DNA from: Novosphingobium endophyticum | GTDB taxonomy: Bacteria > Pseudomonadota > Alphaproteobacteria > Sphingomonadales > Sphingomonadaceae | NCBI RefSeq assembly: GCF_014640675.1 | Contig: NZ_BMHK01000010.1 | Location: 1-64,000, forward strand | DNA: 64,000 nt | Reading direction: 5' to 3' | In this document: positions 60,388 to 64,000 of the stretch, piece by piece | Layout of the letters: each line of letters begins with the position of its first letter | Numbering within the stretch: position 1 is the first letter of the stretch | Notes under the pieces: generated by a model | Database searches by the model: none | Told to the model about the DNA's origin: nothing | Seen by the model: only the letters and a program-made list of their open reading frames with translations | Position numbers and translations under genes: made by a program

Positions 60388-61089
60388 TTAAGTGGCTGAA
60401 ACGGCGCCGACTGATTCGAGCACCGGGATCAGCTCGTCGAAGTGATCGATCACGGCACTGGCGCCCAGTTCGCGGACCGGCCTGTCGCAGAAGCCGAAGC
60501 TGACCGCTATGCAAGGCATCCCTGCCGCGGCGGCCGCGCCCGTGTCATACGTCGTATCACCGACATAGGCAGCACGTGCGCCCTCGCGCGGAACGCCTGC
60601 GCGATCGAGCATTTCGAACAGCAGGTCAGGCTTCGGCTTGGCCCTGCCCGGCCCCAGCGTGTCGCCGCCTATCACGGTATAGAAACGATCGGAAAGGCCG
60701 AGTTCATCGAATATCCGCACGGCCAGGCGCTCCAGCTTGTTGGTCACGACCGCAAGCTTCACGCCGCGCGCGGCAAGCCCGTCCAGCATCGCCTCTCCGC
60801 CGGGAAACAGCCGCGTCTCGACCGCGACGTTCGCCTCGTAGAACCTGAGCAGAATGCCGTGCAACTCATCCAGACGCTGCGCGCCGACACCGCCGCCCGT
60901 CACCTCGAGCGCCTTGACGAGCATTCGCTTCGCGCCGCCGCCGATGAGGGCGCGCACTTGTGAAGCGGGGATGCCGGGGCGGCCCTCGAACGCAATCGCG
61001 TGGTTCAGCGCGGCCGCGAGGTCGCCGTGGCTGTCGAGGAGGGTTCCGTCGAGGTCAAAACCCACGATTTCGAAGGGAAATGAAGTCAT
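60388..61089 (-). CDS. gph: HAD-family phosphoglycolate phosphatase-like protein
   Basis: A 233-residue HAD hydrolase. The nucleophile motif VGFDLDGTLLDSHGDLAAAL is at residues about 7-26, motif II VVTNKLERLAV and motif III/IV VGDTTYDTGAA are intact. The GGAKRMLVKALE and cap region fit Gph. It removes 2-phosphoglycolate from DNA repair products; a different small phosphatase role is possible. Divergent from glmU. Confidence 0.85.
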   Translation of the reverse strand: MTSFPFEIVGFDLDGTLLDSHGDLAAALNHAIAFEGRPGIPASQVRALIGGGAKRMLVKALEVTGGGVGAQRLDELHGILLRFYEANVAVETRLFPGGEAMLDGLAARGVKLAVVTNKLERLAVRIFDELGLSDRFYTVIGGDTLGPGRAKPKPDLLFEMLDRAGVPREGARAAYVGDTTYDTGAAAAAGMPCIAVSFGFCDRPVRELGASAVIDHFDELIPVLESVGAVSAT

Positions 61090-61148
61090 GTGCCCCTCAG
61101 TTAAGACTTGGTGTGGAAACCGCAACAATTTGCTGGCACATGGTCGCC

Positions 61149-62516
61149 ATGACTACCGCCAGTACACCGCTTGCCATCATCGTCCTCGCCGCCGGCAAAG
61201 GCACCCGCATGAAGAGCGACCTGCACAAGGTGCTCCATCCGATCGCGGGCAGACCCATGATCGACCACCTGATGGCAAGCGCGCGGGAACTGACGCCGGA
61301 ACGGCAGGTCGTCGTCGCGGGGCACGGGCGCGAACAGCTCGAAAAGGCGCTGGGCGCGCACGCGGCGATAGCGGTGCAGGAGCCGCAACTGGGCACCGGC
61401 CACGCCGTCCAGCAGGCCGAGGCAGCGCTGGCCGGCTTCGAGGGCGACGTGCTGATCCTCTACGGCGACGTGCCTTTCGTCCGCGCCGGGACCATGCGCG
61501 CCATGATCGAGCGGCTCCATTCGGACGATGCGCCCGCCGTGGTCGTGCTCGGCTTCGAGCCGGAAGATCCGCTGCAATACGGGCGCATCCTCGCGCACGA
61601 CGACGGGCGTATCGCGATGATGGTCGAATACAAGGATGCCAGCAAGGAGCAGCGCGCCTGCCGCCTGTGCAATTCGGGGCTGATGGCGGTGAAGTCGGCC
61701 GACCTGTTCAGCATGCTTGCCAAGGTGGGCAACGACAATGCCCAGGGCGAATACTACCTGGTCGATGTCGTCAACATCGCCACGCTGGAAGGCCGGCACT
61801 GCGCCGTCATCACCACCGACGATCCCGACGAGGTGGGCGGCATCAACAGCCGCGGCGAACTCGCCGAGGCCGAGGCACGCTGGCAGAAAAAGCGCCGCGT
61901 GCAGGCCATGGCCGACGGTGCGACGCTGATCGCGCCGGAAACCGTATTCTTCGCCTGGGACACGCAGCTCGGCCGCGACGTCACCATCGAACCCAACGTC
62001 GTCTTCGGCCCCGGCGTCACGGTTGCCGACGATGTCGTCATTCATGCCTTCTCGCACCTCGCTGGCGCGACCCTGGAAAGTGGTGTCGAGGTCGGGCCTT
62101 ACGCCCGCCTGCGCCCCGGCGCGGTGCTCAAGTCGAAATCGAAGGTCGGCAATTTCGTCGAAGTCAAGAAGGCGGTGCTGGGCGAAGGGGCCAAGGCCAA
62201 TCACCTGACGTACCTCGGCGATGCCGAGATCGGTGCCGGCGCCAACATCGGCGCGGGTACGATTACCTGCAACTACGACGGCTACTTCAAGCACAAGACC
62301 ATAATCGGCGAGCGCGCCTTCATCGGCTCGAACAGCGCCCTCGTTGCGCCGGTGAAGATCGGCGCGGACGCCATCGTCGCCGCCGGAAGCGCGGTGACAC
62401 GCGACGTGGCCGACGGAGAACTTCGCATGGTGCGCGGGGACCAGCTCGTGAAACCCGGCTGGGCAGACCGGTTCCACGACGCCATGAAAAAGAAGAAGGC
62501 CGAACAAGACAAGTAA
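61149..62516 (+). CDS. glmU: Bifunctional N-acetylglucosamine-1-phosphate uridyltransferase GlmU
   Basis: Makes UDP-GlcNAc for peptidoglycan and LPS. About 455 residues, like E. coli GlmU. The N-terminal pyrophosphorylase has LAAGKGTRMKSDLHKVLHPIAG and ALAGFEGDVLILYGDVP; the C-terminal half is a left-handed beta-helix of hexapeptides with VGPYARLRPGAVLKSKSKVGNFVE and TCNYDGYFKHKTIIGERAF. ATG 61149 (MTTASTPLAIIVL) is used; ATG 61140 is also in frame. It lies two genes upstream of glmS, the enzyme that makes the precursor. Confidence 0.97.
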   Translation: MTTASTPLAIIVLAAGKGTRMKSDLHKVLHPIAGRPMIDHLMASARELTPERQVVVAGHGREQLEKALGAHAAIAVQEPQLGTGHAVQQAEAALAGFEGDVLILYGDVPFVRAGTMRAMIERLHSDDAPAVVVLGFEPEDPLQYGRILAHDDGRIAMMVEYKDASKEQRACRLCNSGLMAVKSADLFSMLAKVGNDNAQGEYYLVDVVNIATLEGRHCAVITTDDPDEVGGINSRGELAEAEARWQKKRRVQAMADGATLIAPETVFFAWDTQLGRDVTIEPNVVFGPGVTVADDVVIHAFSHLAGATLESGVEVGPYARLRPGAVLKSKSKVGNFVEVKKAVLGEGAKANHLTYLGDAEIGAGANIGAGTITCNYDGYFKHKTIIGERAFIGSNSALVAPVKIGADAIVAAGSAVTRDVADGELRMVRGDQLVKPGWADRFHDAMKKKKAEQDK

Positions 62517-62577
62517 AGTCCAGCGGCGCGCCGGCCTGCACGGCGGCGCCCACGCTTTTCACCACGACGGAGTCATC

Positions 62578-63408
62578 ATGGCAAGCAGCCCCTGGAGCCA
62601 CACCCGCAGTTCGTCGGTTTCCGACGACGTCGATTTCGAGATCAAGGGACAGGAACTCCAGTTCGTCGAAATCGAACTCGATCCGGGCGAGAGCGCGGTG
62701 GCCGAGGCCGGAGCGATGGTCTGGAAGGACGCCACGATCGAGATGTCGACGGTATTCGGCGACGGTTCCGGCGGTCAGGGGAGCGGCTTCATGGGCAAGC
62801 TGCTCGGTGCCGGAAAGCGCCTCGTCACCGGCGAAAGCCTGTTCACCACCGTTTTTACCCATCAAGGGCAAGGCAAGGCGCGCGTCGCCTTCGCCGCCCC
62901 GGTGCCGGGCGCGATCCTTCCGATCAAGCTGGACGATGTCGGCGGCCGCCTGATCTGCCAGAAGGACGCCTTCCTTGCCGCCGCGCGCGGCGTTTCGATC
63001 GGCATTCATTTCCAGCAACGGATCATGACCGGGCTGTTCGGCGGCGAAGGCTTCATCATGCAGAAGCTGGAAGGCGATGGCTGGGTCTTCGTGCAGATGG
63101 GCGGAACCGTGGTCGAGCGCGAACTCGCCCCCGGCGAGGAACTGCACATCGATACCGGCTGCGTCGCGGCCTATACGTCCGGCATTGATTTCGACGTGAT
63201 CCGCGCCGGCTCCGTCAAATCGATGATCTTCGGCGGCGAAGGCGTGTTCTTCGCCCGCCTGCGCGGTCCCGGCAAGGTCTGGATACAGTCGCTACCCTTC
63301 TCGCGGCTTGCCGGACGCATGCTGGCGGCGGCCGGCTCGCGCGGCGGACAGAACCGGGGCGAAGGCTCTATTCTCGGCGGCTTCGGCAACATGCTCGACG
63401 GCGATTAG
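62578..63408 (+). CDS. AIM24 family protein (TIGR00266)
   Basis: A 276-residue protein of the AIM24/TIGR00266 family, whose function is unknown. The double-stranded beta-fold pattern shows as FVEIELDPGESAVAEAGAMVWKD, GKLLGAGKRLVTGESLFTTVF and FFARLRGPGKVWIQSLPFSRLAGRM. The C-terminal 25 residues are Gly-rich. It is between glmU and glmS, the two genes of UDP-GlcNAc synthesis. Confidence 0.9.
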   Translation: MASSPWSHTRSSSVSDDVDFEIKGQELQFVEIELDPGESAVAEAGAMVWKDATIEMSTVFGDGSGGQGSGFMGKLLGAGKRLVTGESLFTTVFTHQGQGKARVAFAAPVPGAILPIKLDDVGGRLICQKDAFLAAARGVSIGIHFQQRIMTGLFGGEGFIMQKLEGDGWVFVQMGGTVVERELAPGEELHIDTGCVAAYTSGIDFDVIRAGSVKSMIFGGEGVFFARLRGPGKVWIQSLPFSRLAGRMLAAAGSRGGQNRGEGSILGGFGNMLDGD

Positions 63409-63519
63409 GGCCTTTCAGGGTCTTTCCGGGCCGGATTAGTACGATTTTCTCACTTGTACCGTTGGCCGCGTGCTGCAACAGCCGGCCATCGGCAGACTAC
63501 AGGGGCAGCGTTCTCTCTC

Positions 63520-64000
63520 ATGTGTGGAATTATCGGCATCGTCGGCAAGGAAGAAGTCGCAGAGCGCTTGGTCGACGGCCTCAGACGCATGGAATACCGC
63601 GGCTATGACAGCGCCGGCGTATGCACGGTGGAAGATGGCCGGCTCGTCCGCCGCCGCGCCGAGGGCAAGCTGCTCAACCTCGTGAGGGAACTGGCGCAGA
63701 ACCCCGCGCCGGGCCTGATCGGCATCGCCCACACGCGCTGGGCGACGCACGGCGCACCCACCGCCGCCAACGCCCATCCCCACGCGACCGAAGAACTCGC
63801 GCTCGTGCACAATGGCATCATCGAGAACTTCCGCCCCTTGCGCGAAGGGCTCGAGGCGCGGGGCCGCACGTTCGAGAGCCAGACCGACACCGAAGTCGTC
63901 GCCCATCTCGTCTCCGAACAGGTCGAGGCAGGCCTGTCGCCCGAGGACGCGGTGAAAGCGGTCCTGCCGCAGCTTCGCGGCGCCTTCGCGCTTGCCATAG
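63520..64000 (+). CDS. glmS: Glucosamine-fructose-6-phosphate aminotransferase (5' part)
   Basis: First enzyme of amino-sugar synthesis. Only about 160 N-terminal residues are in the window. The catalytic Cys follows the start Met (MCGIIGIVGKEEVAERL), as in the N-terminal-nucleophile glutaminase family, with MEYRGYDSAGV, IAHTRWATHG, PTAANAHPH and HNGIIENF all present. The gene runs off the right edge. Confidence 0.97.
   Translation, partial: MCGIIGIVGKEEVAERLVDGLRRMEYRGYDSAGVCTVEDGRLVRRRAEGKLLNLVRELAQNPAPGLIGIAHTRWATHGAPTAANAHPHATEELALVHNGIIENFRPLREGLEARGRTFESQTDTEVVAHLVSEQVEAGLSPEDAVKAVLPQLRGAFALAI

Overview
The window is a gene-dense, GC-rich stretch of a bacterial chromosome. Gene content and protein flavour point to an alphaproteobacterium of the order Sphingomonadales, most like Novosphingobium or a close relative (inference from recognised families, not from a search). 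Supporting signs are the PrsK/PrsR/PrsT/TIGR03013 cassette, the AHH-type nuclease family member typical of sphingomonads, the 'GTCCCGGATCAGG'-type extragenic palindrome, DUF559 with CCTCCCC/GGGGAGG palindromes, and the DUF1285-Nudix-CCA transferase block. Nothing looks like a prophage, plasmid or large island; nearly everything is core chromosome with a few accessory insertions.

Layout. 0-9 kb: rpsD, then a minus-strand housekeeping run: tgt and queA (queuosine tRNA modification) around an outer-membrane DUF481 protein and a two-gene ABC-2 exporter, then a secreted cyclophilin, coaD, a polyprenyl synthase (ispA) and xseB. 9-13.6 kb: purL, a DUF559 nuclease-like gene boxed in by palindromic repeats, serB, and miaA. 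13.6-20.3 kb: branched-chain amino acid synthesis (ilvB, ilvN, ilvC, leuA), with a candidate small leader ORF before ilvB, a long REP-like inverted repeat between ilvN and ilvC, and a clear leucine-rich leader peptide before leuA. A YceI protein and an I78-type inhibitor sit between ilvC and leuA. 20-25 kb: nitronate monooxygenase, an AHH nuclease-like gene coupled to an unknown gene, an FMN reductase and recJ. 25.3-25.5 kb: two tandem tRNA-Glu genes that differ at one base, the anticodon wobble position. 25.8-37 kb: a DEAD-box helicase, an amino acid permease, panB, then a tight four-gene operon for extracellular polysaccharide control (glycosyltransferase, PrsK sensor kinase, PrsR sigma-54 activator, PrsT TPR protein).

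37-50 kb: tRNA-Leu(CAA), suhB, efp, a lipoprotein, an SDR plus SnoaL-like pair, a non-homologous end-joining operon (ku, an MgtC-like membrane gene, ligD), an ActF-like membrane protein, a stress-type SDR and the ergothioneine genes egtB and egtD. 50-64 kb: an HWE/HisKA_2 histidine kinase, the DUF1285-Nudix-cca operon, a membrane-anchored retropepsin, a GNAT/SnoaL pair, purC with a strong terminator, a large M16 peptidase, a gene-less repeat region related to the one at the DUF559 gene, an isocitrate-lyase-superfamily enzyme, gph, glmU, an AIM24-family protein and the start of glmS.

The most interesting signals are: (1) the DUF559 nuclease gene framed by two-stem palindromes that recur, without the gene, 48 kb away; this resembles the logic of a nuclease that maintains or moves extragenic palindromes; (2) the leuA leader-peptide attenuator; (3) the two tRNA-Glu genes differing only in the wobble base; (4) a coupled AHH nuclease/unknown protein pair; (5) Prs regulators with no exosortase gene in the window. 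No CRISPR array, rRNA gene or classical transposase was seen.
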